Source of the DNA: Lamellibrachia satsuma
Taxonomy: Eukaryota; Annelida; Polychaeta; Sabellida; Siboglinidae
Direction of reading: 5' to 3'
DNA length: 64,000 bases
Assembly: GCA_033239005.1 (NCBI GenBank)
Contig: BSQZ01000025.1
Location: 9,182,001 to 9,246,000, forward strand
This document shows, piece by piece, positions 1-12,777 of this stretch. The position numbers and the translations under genes were made by a program. The stretch's first letter is position 1. Every line of letters starts with the position of its first letter. Under the pieces are notes generated by a model. That model saw only the letters and a list, made by a program, of their open reading frames with translations, ran no database searches and had not been told where the DNA came from.

Positions 1-212
<212 letters not shown>

Positions 213-325
213 TAGCTGTAGCTGTAGCAGTAATGCTGAATTTATATCGAAATGCTCCCATCGTTTTATTCTAAGTATGATTCAAGTTCTTAAGAGTGTC
301 AGTAACATGTCATGTATCGTTGCAG

Positions 326-424
326 TGTCTTGTGCAGCCGTATCCTGTTCTAAATGGGCGAGCTGCCACATGGTTAACGGCCAGCCCACCTGCCGATGTC
401 CAGTACATTGTCCAGTAAATACAG
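326..424 (+). CDS. Exon: follistatin-type half-module with start of a Kazal domain
   Basis: Acceptor ...atcgttgcag at 316-325 and donor gtaaag at 425-430 bound 99 bases in phase 1-1. The peptide begins SCAAVSCSKWASC and ends NGQPTCRCPVHCPVNT. The C-x4-C-x4-C spacing, the NGxPxCxCP stretch and the closing CP are typical of follistatin/agrin/SPARC-type modules (FOLN followed by Kazal). The second half of the Kazal domain (VCxxxGxTFxxYC) is missing from this exon. It matches the exon at 4233, which would restore a six-residue C2-to-C3 spacing if spliced directly. Upstream in-frame sequence to 277 is intron read-through, so the Met there should not be used as a start. Confidence 0.75.
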
Positions 425-2652
425 GTAAAGGTGTTGTATTTACAAGCACATTGTTAAGCACCCATGAACATCACTTGACGTTTCATGAACACAACCTTGT
501 CGGAAACGTTATATTGTATATGATAGAGTCGTGGTAGAAATACGATGCAAAAACAGCATTACGCGGTTTGTTGTGTTCAATGTTTGGAGGACACATGGGC
601 AGGGTTCAGGCCAATGAAGTTAAAGTCCTCGTTGCTAAGCAACTAGCAACACATGGGCAGGGTTCAGGACAATGAATTTAAAGTCCTCGTTGCTAAACAA
701 GTAGCAACACATGCGTAGGTACGCACCGAAAAATGTATTGAATGTTCAATTGATTGCCTCGATGATTACGAATGTTACGCAGCTACTAGTATTAATTTTC
801 TACTCCATGTAGGCAGTTAGTATGTAACATCTCTTTAATGGTAGTGTCACTGTTAGTAAAACCAACGCAAATACAAAAGAACGTGTTCCTTACAGAGTTG
901 AATCATTAATGACACATATAACGGTCTCCCATATGGTCTGAATGACACATGTAGCGGTCTCCCACTTGGTCTAGATGACACCCCCACGGGCGAATACAGT
1001 TTATACCTACATGTTCACTTAAATTTCGCCAGATGACGAATACGTCTGGTATTGGTTTATGTTTTATTGACGTTTTGGAAGTACAATACTAATATTCATC
1101 ATAATGCTGAATAGGGTTCATCAGTTAACATGACATGTTTACGGAATAATACACTATTTAGTGATGTCCGAGAGTATTACCACCTTGATGACACTCGTGA
1201 TATCATATGGCTGGCGACACTCGAGTGACCTCAACAAACAGTATGTTATTCAGAATCATAATAATTTATTTCACCATATTAAATACAGGAAATCTATGTA
1301 AATGAATGTATGGTCAGGGACATTGTATAACGGCAAATTAACACATGGGCATACTTTCTCGCATTGTTTCGCTACATTTGTATATATGCTGCTTTGTCGG
1401 TTTCAAGAAGCGATCCTACCGTTCGAAGGAATTGATGCGGACGGTTGACGCAGTTTACGTAATTCAAAACATTCACATAAAACACGCAAAGCGCTCGAAC
1501 AATCGCGTGTCTATGCCAACGCGTCTATGCCAACGCGTCTATGCCAACGCGCTTACTCGGTCGAGTTCGAAATGATTGAAACGTCAAATATATTCTCAGA
1601 ACGAGGCTGTTGTGTGTTGACATATCACGGTAAAATACTCTAGACCAATCAGGTAGTCTTATTACCGTGATATATCCATCCAGATAATGCAAGCCATTGT
1701 TTAACTAAATATACGAGTAGAAGATATGATTTGAACAACATGAACACTTATCTATCGAACATATTCGCAAGGTTATTTTTGTGTGGGCCGAAACAATCCC
1801 GTAGCTGTGACAAAGCGTTCTCAATCGCGTTCGAAATGATTCAAACGCCCGAGCAGCCCGTTTTTGTTATGATGTTGGGTCTTCTGCTTAATATCAATAA
1901 ACATTATTGTTGGTTCGATGTATCATTATTATTATTATTATGTAATAGACGGGCCTTTCATATTATTATGTAATAGACGGGCCTTTCATATTATCAATGA
2001 AATATGAATTTGTTTTTCTTTAGTGAACAACAGAAAATAAAAGGTATATCAGATTTGAAAATGTGCTTATAATCGGATGCAGAAAAGGTGGAACGGGCTT
2101 GACGTGCAGGAGGTCATCAGAACCATGTAACTCTGAAAATGATTAGCCGAATTGTAAATGAAACATTTTATATCGTCTTTGTTATTATTTATTATTGATC
2201 GATTAAAACTTATCATAGCAATAATATCTATGAGTAAACAAGCATAAAAAGGCTGGTTCGAATCGTCATTACATCACGTCCATTCCATCTTTAATTATAC
2301 GCATAGGTTAAATAGGAAAGTCTGCCAAGACCACTCATTTCAATTTACCCATGGCAAGAAAAGACACGTCTTTCCCGTTTGTTTGAAACGCGAACGATAA
2401 GGTAGGAAATGTCACGGCCTCATTTCCATTGGATGGGTTCAGATGTCGATGTCCGCTCTCTTTATGCCCAGTGGTTCATTTGTTTAATGACGAATTGTAA
2501 TTGCATGACGATGCGTTTGCATTACAGCTGTAATTTAGAAGTGGCATGATTTTTTTATATCTGATGGCGAACTGTCAAAGGACCTGCAACGAAATGGTCC
2601 CGATAAATATGTTTTGATTTGATTTGCACCTTTTTCTTTTTTCTATTATCAG
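425..2652 (+). other. Intron between the follistatin/Kazal half and the FN2 exon
   Basis: No confident exon. It holds a 57-bp direct duplication (592-708), a 36-bp direct duplication near 905-975, and three tandem copies of ctatgccaacgcgt at about 1510-1553. Around 2443-2475 a short frame reads DGFRCRCPLSLCPVV, resembling the end of the follistatin exon but with lost cysteines and no clear splice donor. That may be a decayed exon copy or chance. Confidence 0.5.
592..708 (+). repeat. 57-bp direct tandem duplication
   Basis: Two adjacent copies beginning acacatgggcagggttcagg with a handful of differences. Intronic, no coding potential seen. Confidence 0.85.
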
Positions 2653-2826
2653 CCGGAGGGTTGATTACTACCATCGGAGGCAACAGCAAGGGCGCACTAT
2701 GTGTGTTTCCGTTCATCTACCAGGGGTTGTCTTATACAGACTGCATTAATGGGACGACCGGAACAGCTTGGTGCAGTACAACAAGCAACTACGACACGGA
2801 CGGGAAGTCAGGCGACTGTGTCTATG
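2653..2826 (+). CDS. Exon: fibronectin type II (FN2) domain
   Basis: Acceptor ttctattatcag ends at 2652 and donor gtgggt starts at 2827, giving 174 bases in phase 1-1. The 58 codons include CVFPFIYQGLSYTDC, then WC and TTSNYDTDGKSGDC. This is the complete FN2 signature: CxFPFxYxGxxYxxC, then WC, then a conserved YDxDGKxGxC with four cysteines. FN2 modules bind collagen, gelatin or choline lipids in known proteins; here only the fold is supported. After the donor the frame runs on into intron. Physically this exon lies between the two halves of a Kazal domain (326-424 and 4233-4349), so it is either a shuffled insertion, an alternatively used cassette, or followed by an unseen exon. Confidence 0.88.
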
Positions 2827-3529
2827 GTGGGTCGTCCTCTGACTTTTGTGTTGGATTCGATCAAAATCGGTTATCGTGATTAGGACAAGCTCCTAATCAA
2901 TTGACTAGGGAAGTTCTGAATATGTAAAAAGTTTGTGTATTCAGTGCAGACTGTGGATACGCAAAAACAGTTCATTAACCATACAACTAACTGAATGTGA
3001 ATCAGTTACAATGTTTTACTCTTAGTTCTGGACCACATAACGTCGTCATGATGTACTGAAACATTTCAGCGATGTGAACTTCCACAGCATTAGGGACAAC
3101 ATAATGACGACAATTGTTTTTACACATAATGCAAAAAGTGCAGAACATTACTAACATTGGTTCTATGTCAAAGTTACGACTTGGTCTCAATCAATTATTA
3201 CATTATGAAGATAACTGTTTACCAATGTGACGTCTAAAATTTCTGAATTGTGAAAATTACATGGTGGCCACGAAGTCTTTTTCACATGACAAACACATTT
3301 CCTCTTGATATGATTTTTTTATTGTGTATAATTGCTGGTGGGACATCGTCATGTCATGTCAGTAGGAAATGTTTATGTCATGTGAAAGATACTTGAACAG
3401 CATGTAACTTACACAATTCAGCAATTTGTTTCGCACCTTGTACATGACACGGTGAGAAAGGTATTTTTTTTAAATATCATTGACACCAAGTAAATGTTTC
3501 ATTATTATCTGCACTTTTACCCTCTACAG

Positions 3530-3559
3530 TAGTTGCGTATTGTTCCCAGTATTGTGGAG
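3530..3559 (+). CDS. Candidate 30-bp microexon (two cysteines), tentative
   Basis: A strong pyrimidine-rich acceptor (cacttttaccctctacag, ending 3529) and a gtatac donor (3560) enclose 30 bases that are open in phase 1-1 and read VAYCSQYCG. The phase fits the gene, and the two cysteines could supply C1 and C2 of a Kazal domain for the next exon after FN2. However, the spacing to the next cysteine would be only three residues, shorter than usual for Kazal. A short open stretch with splice-like ends could be chance. Confidence 0.22.
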
Positions 3560-4141
3560 GTATACCAGTACAATATGCCGTTCGCATTATTGTTATTTCA
3601 ATAATACATCCTCCGGATGGGATAACTTGGTAGTTCTTCAGTGACTGTGACGATAACGATATTTACACATTTTCACAGAAATACCCATCTATGCCTTGGT
3701 ACTTGGTGCTGTCAGTCAATTTCTTGACAACTTGTGGCAATTCAACTCAATGAATTGCAACGTAATACTGGCAGTTATAATAGCGTGTAAAGACGGCCTG
3801 CCCTTGTATTATGTTAGTAGGGACAATTGAAGAAAAACGCATGTCGTTATCAACAATTGTACGTAATTGTTATCACATCGTTGGGGTAAATTTTACGTAA
3901 TAACTACACAGGGAAATTATATTGTTCGTAGAAAGTGCAACAAAATAAAACGGTAGCTTGGGGTCGTAGATGAACTCTTGAAAGTGTGGCGCTAGAAATG
4001 AAAAGAGTCTAGGAGAAGTAGCACAAGTTACATACAAAGATACACTTGCTGGATTATAGTAAGATGCCTTCTTAAACTTGCATTGTTGGAAATAGTTGTT
4101 TCTAAAACGTTTTGCTCTAATGTTTTGTTCGCCATTCACTT

Positions 4142-4203
4142 AGGTGTGTTCCGTGTCTGGAGAAACATTGTCCAGCTACTGTAAGTTCCAGCATCGCATG
4201 TGA
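4142..4203 (+). pseudogene. Broken tandem copy of the Kazal exon
   Basis: Starting with an AG acceptor at 4142-4143, the frame VCSVSGETLSSYCKFQHRM runs into a TGA at 4201-4203. It matches the working exon 91 bp downstream (4233-4349), including part of its acceptor region. The last half of the exon, with the final cysteines and the donor, is absent. Use of this copy would truncate the protein. It is best read as a local tandem duplication that left an incomplete exon. Confidence 0.8.
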
Positions 4204-4232
4204 ACTGTAGGGTTGTTTTTACGCATTTACAG

Positions 4233-4349
4233 AGGTGTGTTCCGTGTCTGGAGAGACATTCTCAACCTACTGTAAGTTCCAGCAGCGCATGTGTGCTCTC
4301 AACAGCGACGAAGACATTGCTCACTTCGGCAGATGTATCAACACTAAAG
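4233..4349 (+). CDS. Exon: second half of a Kazal domain
   Basis: Acceptor ttacag ends at 4232 and donor gtgcac begins at 4350, giving 117 bases in phase 1-1. The peptide reads VCSVSGETFSTYCKFQQRMC and continues to HFGRCINTK. This is the Kazal core (VCGxDGxTYxxxC, Lx5C, then HxGxC) lacking the first two cysteines, which are present at the end of the exon at 326-424. Known Kazal modules inhibit serine proteases or serve as structural units in agrin- and follistatin-like proteins. No inhibitory P1 residue can be assigned. A damaged copy lies 91 bp upstream. Confidence 0.85.
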
Positions 4350-4752
4350 GTGCACTTCCTATATTTCTCAAAACAGTATAGAGGAAGCATTACTGTTTGC
4401 TTCACGCCGGTGTAACGTGTTCACCACTTATAGCTTGCCAATAAACGTTTTTACTGCATTTTACACAAATTTAACTTAAGATTTCTGAACTGCCTCAGCA
4501 AAGTAGAACTGTTCAAATTAAGTATTAAGTTGTTACACACAGTGCCGTGAAACAGGCTTGCTAGTCAAGTCGGCAACTTATATTACTTCACACGAATATC
4601 ACTAATGTGTTCAATTAGCGTCTCTCTTAAAAAACACAATACTTAAATAAATAAGAACATTCCAATTAGTGTGCAAGCTGATCTGTCTCATCAAATGCCA
4701 CGTGTGTTGATTCATATAACTGTGTGTTCTGCAATGTCTCACCTGTTCCCAG

Positions 4753-4917
4753 AATGTGTATACGGCGAGTATGGGACATGGTCCGGCTGCTCTGTCAGTT
4801 GTGGTCAGGGCTTCAAGTTCAGATGGCGTGCGGTACTGGACAAGCCTGATTGGCCGCCCAATGCGTGCCGTGCTCGAGAACAGAAGAAGAAGTGTAACGA
4901 AGCTCCATGCAGAGGCG
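4753..4917 (+). CDS. Exon: thrombospondin type 1 repeat (TSR)
   Basis: Acceptor cacctgttcccag ends at 4752 and donor gtgatt starts at 4918, giving 165 bases in phase 1-1. The frame ECVYGEYGTWSGCSVSCGQG continues with FRWRAV, NACRAR, KKCNEAPC. Six cysteines and the GTWSGCSVSCG motif define a TSR. The CxxSCG motif is the known site for O-fucosylation; only one of the usual stacked tryptophans is present, a tyrosine taking the place of the other. TSRs bind glycosaminoglycans and matrix proteins. The in-frame Met codons upstream are intronic. Confidence 0.88.
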
Positions 4918-5094
4918 GTGATTACATTTTATAATACTCATGGATTTAAACCTAGACATGACCATATAATATTTAATGAGCACAATGTATCCACTATGTG
5001 GAGATCAGGTTACTGTAATACATTTTCAGCCTAAGCTATAAGTCAACAGCAATCACGAGCCAACACTTAAGTATATTACATTTCGCCCGTCCGT

Positions 5095-5097
<3 letters not shown>

Positions 5098-5138
<41 letters not shown>
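5098..5138. repeat. (AT)n microsatellite
   Basis: About 40 bases of perfect AT dinucleotide repeat within the intron. Confidence 0.95.
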
Positions 5139-5143
<5 letters not shown>

Positions 5144-6687
5144 GGTTTAAGTTTAAATTGTGCACCTAAGATCTTTGGAAAACAACTTCCAGGTTTTCGA
5201 GGAACTCCTTACAGCTTTTTCCTAACAAATACGTCATACAGGTATACATTGCGTAAGCACTGAGCCATTCTAGCATGTTCGAAGAGGCCATACTTGGTTA
5301 GGAACGTTGCCTTGTGACTGACGCGTCATGCACCATGATTTGCTAATGTCCACTGGCGAGGTTTAATGTATGAACCCAGAGTGTACCTGCCAAATTATCG
5401 TTGAATTCTTCTATCAATTTTGACATTTAATTGCCGGTAATCAACTGAATACCATGCTTCCCCTTCTTTCTTTCTTACCAGGACAAGTGCAGATGCTCAC
5501 TCTGGTGTAGATGACCTTATTACTTGGGCATCAAACAAGTCAGTTAGTGTATTTTCCTCCTCATCCTGGAATTTCATCGTATTGCGTATTTCTCTGACAG
5601 GATCTTCGTTATACGTCATTATGCGATGGCGCATAAAAGTTAACTTCCCCAAATCTTTATTGTTCTTGGAGAAATCATTACCATATTTAACTAGTAGTAA
5701 AAATAAAACGATTTCTTCCCTAGCAGGAATGTTGTTCTTTGCTTTAGTAAACATGTCGACTAAATGTGGCGGTATTTGGGACTAAACGTCCCTAAGTTTA
5801 GCGAAAAGAGGTACTAGGCGGTAATGTATCATTAATCGTATATATCACTTCCCACGAAGGCATATTCTTCCCAGTAGTATTTCGCCTCATCTCAGTGCGA
5901 CTGACGTGATTGCTATCTTGAGAGGGCTCTGAACTAATAACAATTATGGTGTCCAATTATATTGCCTGAGCTAGTGTTTCCCCTGCCGCAAGGTAAAATG
6001 TTTACTAGAGTCACTGATACGTTTCAGAACAACGGGCCCATTCCTCCCTTAATAATACAATATGGAATTTTAACAATTTAATCGTCAGTCATTTAATGTG
6101 AAGTGGTGTACACATTCTACCATTATATTAACCTCGTGTTTTGGTGGGATAACAGAGCGTTGTGTAGTTTGTATCCTGCTTATGTTGTAACGCGTTTCAT
6201 GGCCCTTTTTCATCAGGGCATATACAGTAGTATCATCTATCATCTTTCATTAACGTTCACAACACTATGATGTTCTAACAGAAAATCAAGTTAGATTATA
6301 AAATTGTCTGTTATTGGTCCCACTGCCACATTAATGTGGTATTTAGCTGTCCCTTAATAAGTTGGCATTGCATATATGCGTCATGTTCTGCCTTCGTAAT
6401 GGTAATCTTACTCTTATGACATTGTGAATGTATGGGTGAGTATTCTCCCCATACTCTAGTTGGACATCACATTGGGATACTATTGGGCTGAATCCATGGT
6501 CCACTGGATGTACCCTATCCCTGGAGAGTGATAGTATATTGTCCGGTTAACATCTTTGGAGGGATTATGACTCTTATATCGCCCACGACTGTCTTTCCCA
6601 TCACGCCTATAGTTATGTTCAGAAGCCTTATATTTACCATGCTATGTCCCCTCTCCCGTCACCCTGTTGTCCCGTTGGCGAGTGTCG

Positions 6688-6689
<2 letters not shown>

Positions 6690-6776
<87 letters not shown>
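6690..6776. repeat. (AT)n microsatellite
   Basis: About 87 bases of AT dinucleotide repeat, ending in AT-rich unique sequence. Confidence 0.95.
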
Positions 6777-6780
<4 letters not shown>

Positions 6781-6952
6781 ATTATAATTATATTTCAGAG
6801 GTATTCTCACTACTAGTATCTACACAGTCAGCATAACGTATTCATAATTAATTCATGCCAAGTTAATTACCTCCCAGTTCCTGTACCTTTTATGCGTGAA
6901 AACCCATTGATTTCAACATTAATGTATCCTCTTAATCCCCTGTCTTCAGTGT

Positions 6953-8178
<1,226 letters not shown>

Positions 8179-8195
<17 letters not shown>

Positions 8196-8400
8196 GGTTG
8201 CCGAGGGCCTGCCGAGTTCTGTGTGCTGCACAATGACCAACCAGTCTGCGAATGTCCCAACTGTGCCTTCGAGCCACGTCGTCCGGTGTGTGGAATGTTG
8301 GGAGACCAGATGATCACTTTCTACAATCTATGCAAGCTTAAGTTTGAGGCATGTGCCCAGGCACGCAACTACACCTTGCTACATGATGGAGATTGTCTTG
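8179..8400 (+). CDS. Exon: complete follistatin/Kazal module
   Basis: Acceptor gtgttggtttag ends at 8178 and donor gtgggt starts at 8401, giving 222 bases in phase 1-1, 74 codons. The peptide starts DKCETYGCRGPAEFC, continues NDQPVCECPNC and RRPVCGMLGDQMITFYNLC, and ends HDGDCL. Both the follistatin lead (C-x4-C, then a CxCP stretch) and the whole Kazal core (PVCGxxGxxxxTFYNLC and DGDC) are in one exon. In the upstream module the same unit is split over two exons. Protease inhibition or a structural role is possible; I see no proof for either. Confidence 0.88.
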
Positions 8401-9869
8401 GTGGGTGACATATTTGGTCGAAATGCAATATGTGTGTATCATATACAGCACGAAAGAGTGAATTAATTAATTAATTAGATAATTATTGAATTGACGAATG
8501 TATGTATATTCATTAATTATAGAATTAATTGTTGAAAAAGGGGTACAAAGAAATAAAATTCATATATCGTGTAACCAATCATTATTTCGTGATATAGCAG
8601 TAGCATGCCTAGCTTAATATTTCATTAAATCAACAACAATAAATATATGCATTGTCAAACGTCATAGTGCAATAACAAACAATACATGTATTTTGTATAT
8701 TCATTGCATATATAATACACTGAACTGCATTTATATGGCTCACGGCACTCGCTATGAGAACCACTTATGTTACTTAGTATTATTAGTCATTAAAATAGAA
8801 TAACACAGCATAGCTTAGGTTGTGTTACAGAACATTACATTCCGATCGATACCCACATTTGGTGTCAGGTTAGCGTAATTGCAGTCATGCAGTTGCATAT
8901 TGTTTGCAAATTTGCATAATCAATATTTAATATTAAAAAAAAAAATACGGGATCAATATGACTTAAGTATTCTCAGTTGTTGACGATCCTTATAGCTTTA
9001 TTTTGTAAGAATCTTGTTCAGCTTTGAAGACAGTTTAATTGCCCATATCAAAGCACAATATCGAAGATGTGGTAGTATTAAGGAAGATTAGACAGTTTTT
9101 AGGATGTGTGATGGAAGAAATTGTCTAATCTTGGTGCATATACGGACATGTCGTGCAGGCTTCGATGCTAGTTTATTCAATTGCACATACCAGTTTAGTA
9201 AAGGTAACTTGAGGGATGGTAGATCGGTTAATTTTTATTGCATTATGTGGGATATTGTAATTGCAATTTGCTGATGTGAATAATATGTAATTACTTTTTA
9301 AAATTTACTTTCTTACCATCTCCGCATCCTAGTTTGTGCATAAAGCCTCTTTTTTAAATCTAAGGACAGTCCATTAGTGTGGAACCGCATAGCTATTTTG
9401 TCATTTCTATCAGTAACCTCATCTACGGGTACAGCTGATATTTGATGTGGATAAGACATAACCAAATCATCTACAGGCAGAAATAAGTTCAATATTGTTT
9501 ATGTGTTACACAGGTCTTTAATATATAATACAAACAATAGTGTCCCTAACACAGAACCTTGTTACAACACACATTAGTGGGTTTAGAAATCACATTGTCG
9601 TTATATACATATTGTATTCTTTGTTGTTAGTAACTATTGAACCAGCAAAGTATGTGCCATATATTACACCGACATGTTATTACATTGCGCATTGACCATG
9701 TATGTAGATAAAAACAATGTCGTCTCACGAGTAAATGTACGTGGAAAACCACTCGTGAAGCCATTACATAATTAGTAGCATTTGAATATAAACGAATACG
9801 ACACTGTGTCGAGTATTAACGACAAAGATATAATAACTATTTTAACCCATTTTTATTTTATAGCAATTA

Positions 9870-10440
9870 AGTGTTCACCAAATAATTTACCCCACAACCA
9901 ACAACTAGCCAGAACATACCAGCCAACACTAACCAGAACACCACAACCAACAACCAGCAACTAGCAAAAACACCACAACCAACACTACCCATTACACCAC
10001 AACCAACACAAACCAGAACACCACAACCAACACTAGCCAGAACACCGCAGCCAACAACTAGCCAGAAAACCACAACCAACACTAGCCAGAACGCCACAAA
10101 CATTTACACCACAATAATTAACTAAAACACTACGATAATTAACTCCACACAATAACAACAATTAAACCCACACTAAAATAATTAACTCCTAACTACAACA
10201 ATTAACACGACACCACAACAATTGACACCTCACGATCCACACTCACTAACACCACACCACAACACAAAAAAATAACTCCAGGCAATAATTTCATTCCACA
10301 ACGATTAACACCACACCACACAATTAACTCGACACCACCAAGACAACTAACATCACACAATACTGTCACCACAACAGTTAACTCCCATTAGACAAAGAGA
10401 CCACAACTCCAGACAGTAACTGAAGTAATAATTCGTCAAC
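9870..10440. repeat. Imperfect CA-rich repeat (ACCACAACCAACACTAGCC type)
   Basis: Variable units such as accacaaccaacactagcc give way to accacaacaattaactcc units. Low-complexity tandem DNA of strongly C/A-biased strand composition. The reverse-strand open frame here is a repeat translation. Confidence 0.8.
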
Positions 10441-10699
10441 GCGTTGTTATTGATTGAAACAAGTTTATTGACCACGTTAAGCAGTGTAACGTAAACAATG
10501 GAATGCTGGCTGGTCGAAAAACCGTGCCCCCTACAACAGCACTAAGATGACCGCGTATGGCTTAGACAATATCACTACGCCCCCTTGTCGTGCTAGAGTT
10601 TTGATTAAACGTATATAATTGTTCGTCCATAGTTCTTCAACCTCTACTTAAAAGTATTTGTTTATATAAGTGCTAATCTGATATGAGGAGAAGGGCAGA

Positions 10700-10845
10700 C
10701 CACGTACATCCTGCACTCTTCGCCACGTACACTCTGCACTCTTCGTCACGTACATCCTGCGCTCTTCGCCACGTACATCCTGCACTCTTCGCCACGTACA
10801 TCCTGCACTCTTCGCCACGTACATCCTGCACTCTTCGTCGCGTAT
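10700..10845. repeat. 23-bp tandem repeat, about six copies
   Basis: Unit close to cacgtacatcctgcactctt plus cgc, with single-base variants between copies. Intronic. Confidence 0.9.
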
Positions 10846-11114
10846 GTCATTAATTTTTGGCAGCTCACCCTGGACTCTTCCCTTCGCATTTGCTTCCAGA
10901 CTACCTTCCGTTCCCCCCCCCAACATTAGAGTAGATGTAGTGGCGTATGTGGACTTGACACATTGTGCACTATTTGGGTTGATGTTTGCTGTCTTGGAAA
11001 TCACGGAGGTGTTGCGGCGTACCTTGGTGCCGCCAACTGTCTTGTTGACATTAGACGTTGGTTCTTCACAATTTTGCCTGGGCAACTGGGTCTTGGATGG
11101 TTTATTCAGAATCC

Positions 11115-11225
11115 TGACGTTCTGTCAGGATATAGAGGCGGTAGATCCTGTTTCCTGGCATTGCCACCGTAGTACGTCAGGGTATAGAGGCGGTAGATCC
11201 TGTTTCCTGGCATTGCCACCGTGCT
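11115..11225. repeat. Two-copy tandem duplication (about 53 bp)
   Basis: The block beginning gtcaggatatagaggcggta and ending cattgccaccgt is repeated once directly, with few changes. Confidence 0.85.
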
Positions 11226-11519
11226 ACTTTCTCAACTTCGCTCTTCGAATCTGTTGTTGAATGTTTCATTTGGGAGATTGTAAGGATGTGATGGTAGGCT
11301 GGTGGTAATTTAAATTTGAGTTCGGCGGGTGAGAGTAGCTTCGCATCGATTGGTGTGGCTATGGCATGGAGTAGCGCTTGCTGGGTGCTTTCAGAAGTCG
11401 ATGCATTTATTTACTATTGATTTGATCCATCTGACATGCCTTTCTGCGAAACCATTTGATTGCGCATAGTGGGGAGATTATGTCACACGTTGGATTCCCC
11501 ACAACATACATAACTTTCT

Positions 11520-12447
11520 GGACATGCTCACTCGCATATTATGGACCTTTGTCCGGTCTGATCTGATCAGGCCGACCAAACAGGGAACACGCATCTTCTA
11601 TCACCTCTGTTACTGCGACTGGTGTAACCGTGTTCTGCAACTCTTTCATTATTAGGTACCTTGAGTAATAGTCAGACCATATGATATGGCTCCTTCCTTT
11701 GATTTCAAAGGTTTGTCCATCCTTCTGATGGTGTCTCACTTGGTATCAGCGGTTCCTTGTTGTTCATGTCTTGGCACAGTACACAACTTTTTGCCAGTTT
11801 CACAATGTCGTCGTTGATTTTCGGCCAGTATACCGATTTACATGCAAGCATTATTGTCGTCTCGATTCCTTGATTATCTTGATGCAGTTGTTTTAGGATG
11901 TCACTAGTTCTAGGGTATCAGCACTTGTTTCCTCTTCAACAAGATCCCATCTTCTATTCCGAGTTCGTCTCTATATAATATGAGCGTAGAACAGGCGGTA
12001 TATATGTAATATTTTCAGGCCATCCATAGAATATGACTTCGGCGAATGCATTCAGTACAGCATTTATGTGTGTTTCATTTCGTAAGACTTGTTGCTTCGT
12101 CGGGCTGAAGTTGACCAGATGCAGTGACAGTTCATATGCCTCACATCACGTTGGACATCGGATCTTTGTTGTAGATATGGTAGCCATGACATTGTGTCCC
12201 ACATGATCCTTTAACTTGTTGTAGATATGGTAGCCATGACATTGTGTCCCACATGATCCTTTAACTTGTTGTAGATATGGTAGCTATGACATTGTGTCCC
12301 ACATGATCCTTTAACTTCCAGGTCGGTACCTGTAATCCTCTGAAGTCGAGTTGGTTCAGCTGCAGTGGGTTTGTTGCATATCGTCTCTAGGGGTTTGTGG
12401 TCCGTTGTGATGGTAAAGGTCGTTTTGTAGAGAAATCTCTCTCTCAC
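11520..12447 (-). mobile_element. Ty3/gypsy-type pol remnant (RNase H, integrase)
   Basis: Read on the minus strand from 12447 downward. First comes an RNase H piece with FTITTDHKPLETIC and the proline-rich linker up to RLQRIT. Near 11900-11760 is the integrase zinc-binding region (QLHQDNQGIET, YWPKINDD, SCVLCQDMNNKEPL). At 11739-11539 is the start of the integrase core (SDYYSRYLIMKELQNT, then GRPDQIRPDKGP). The pieces are in different frames, and a triplicated 50-bp block disrupts the RNase H to integrase spacer. This is a dead fragment inside the intron of the mosaic gene and antisense to it. No LTRs were identified. Confidence 0.8.
12166..12315. repeat. 50-bp tandem repeat, three copies
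   Basis: Unit begins aacttgttgtagatatggta and ends cccacatgatccttt. The copies are nearly identical, so the triplication is recent. It sits inside the gypsy remnant, just after the RNase H segment in element orientation. Confidence 0.9.
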
Positions 12448-12477
12448 CCTCCCTCTTCCTGGATTGTTGTGGTGTGG

Positions 12478-12690
12478 AATCCCTCACCACAACAATTAAC
12501 CCCACACTACAACAATTAACCCCACACTACAACAATTAACCTCACACTACAACAATTAACTCCACACCACAACATTTAACTCCACAACACAATATTTAAC
12601 TCCACACCACAACATTTATATCCACACCACAACATTTATATCCACACCGCAACAATTATGTCCACATCAAAACACTTAACCCCACACACT
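12478..12690. repeat. About 20-bp imperfect repeat (cacaccacaacaattaac)
   Basis: Roughly ten units related to the CA-rich repeat at 9870-10440, ending about 90 bp before the cystine-knot exon. Confidence 0.85.
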
Positions 12691-12777
12691 GTGTTGATTA
12701 TCTTATTGTCATAGAAGCATGTTTACTCACTGTCATAAGTTGCACTGGTGTCGTCATATGTCGAGTGTGTGTTACAG

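Larger units (their letters stand above)
8401..12777 (+). other. Long intron with repeats and a gypsy remnant
   Basis: The stretch 8401-9870 is AT-rich unique sequence with nothing recognised. After that come CA-rich low-complexity sequence, small tandem arrays and a decayed gypsy pol fragment on the opposite strand, each listed separately. No further cysteine-rich exon was found, but a short 1-1 exon could be missed. Confidence 0.55.

Noticed and set aside
277..325. Met at 277 as the start of the first visible exon
   Set aside because: The stretch before 326 ends in a good splice acceptor and the exon phase matches the others, so it is intron read-through.
2440..2480. Short frame DGFRCRCPLSLCPVV as a further follistatin exon
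   Set aside because: Similarity to the end of the 326-424 exon is suggestive, but upstream cysteines are missing, a stop lies close upstream and no donor fits. Kept only as a possible relic.
11539..12447. Integrase and RNase H frames as host genes
   Set aside because: Motifs and order are those of Ty3/gypsy pol, frames are broken, and a 50-bp triplication interrupts the region.
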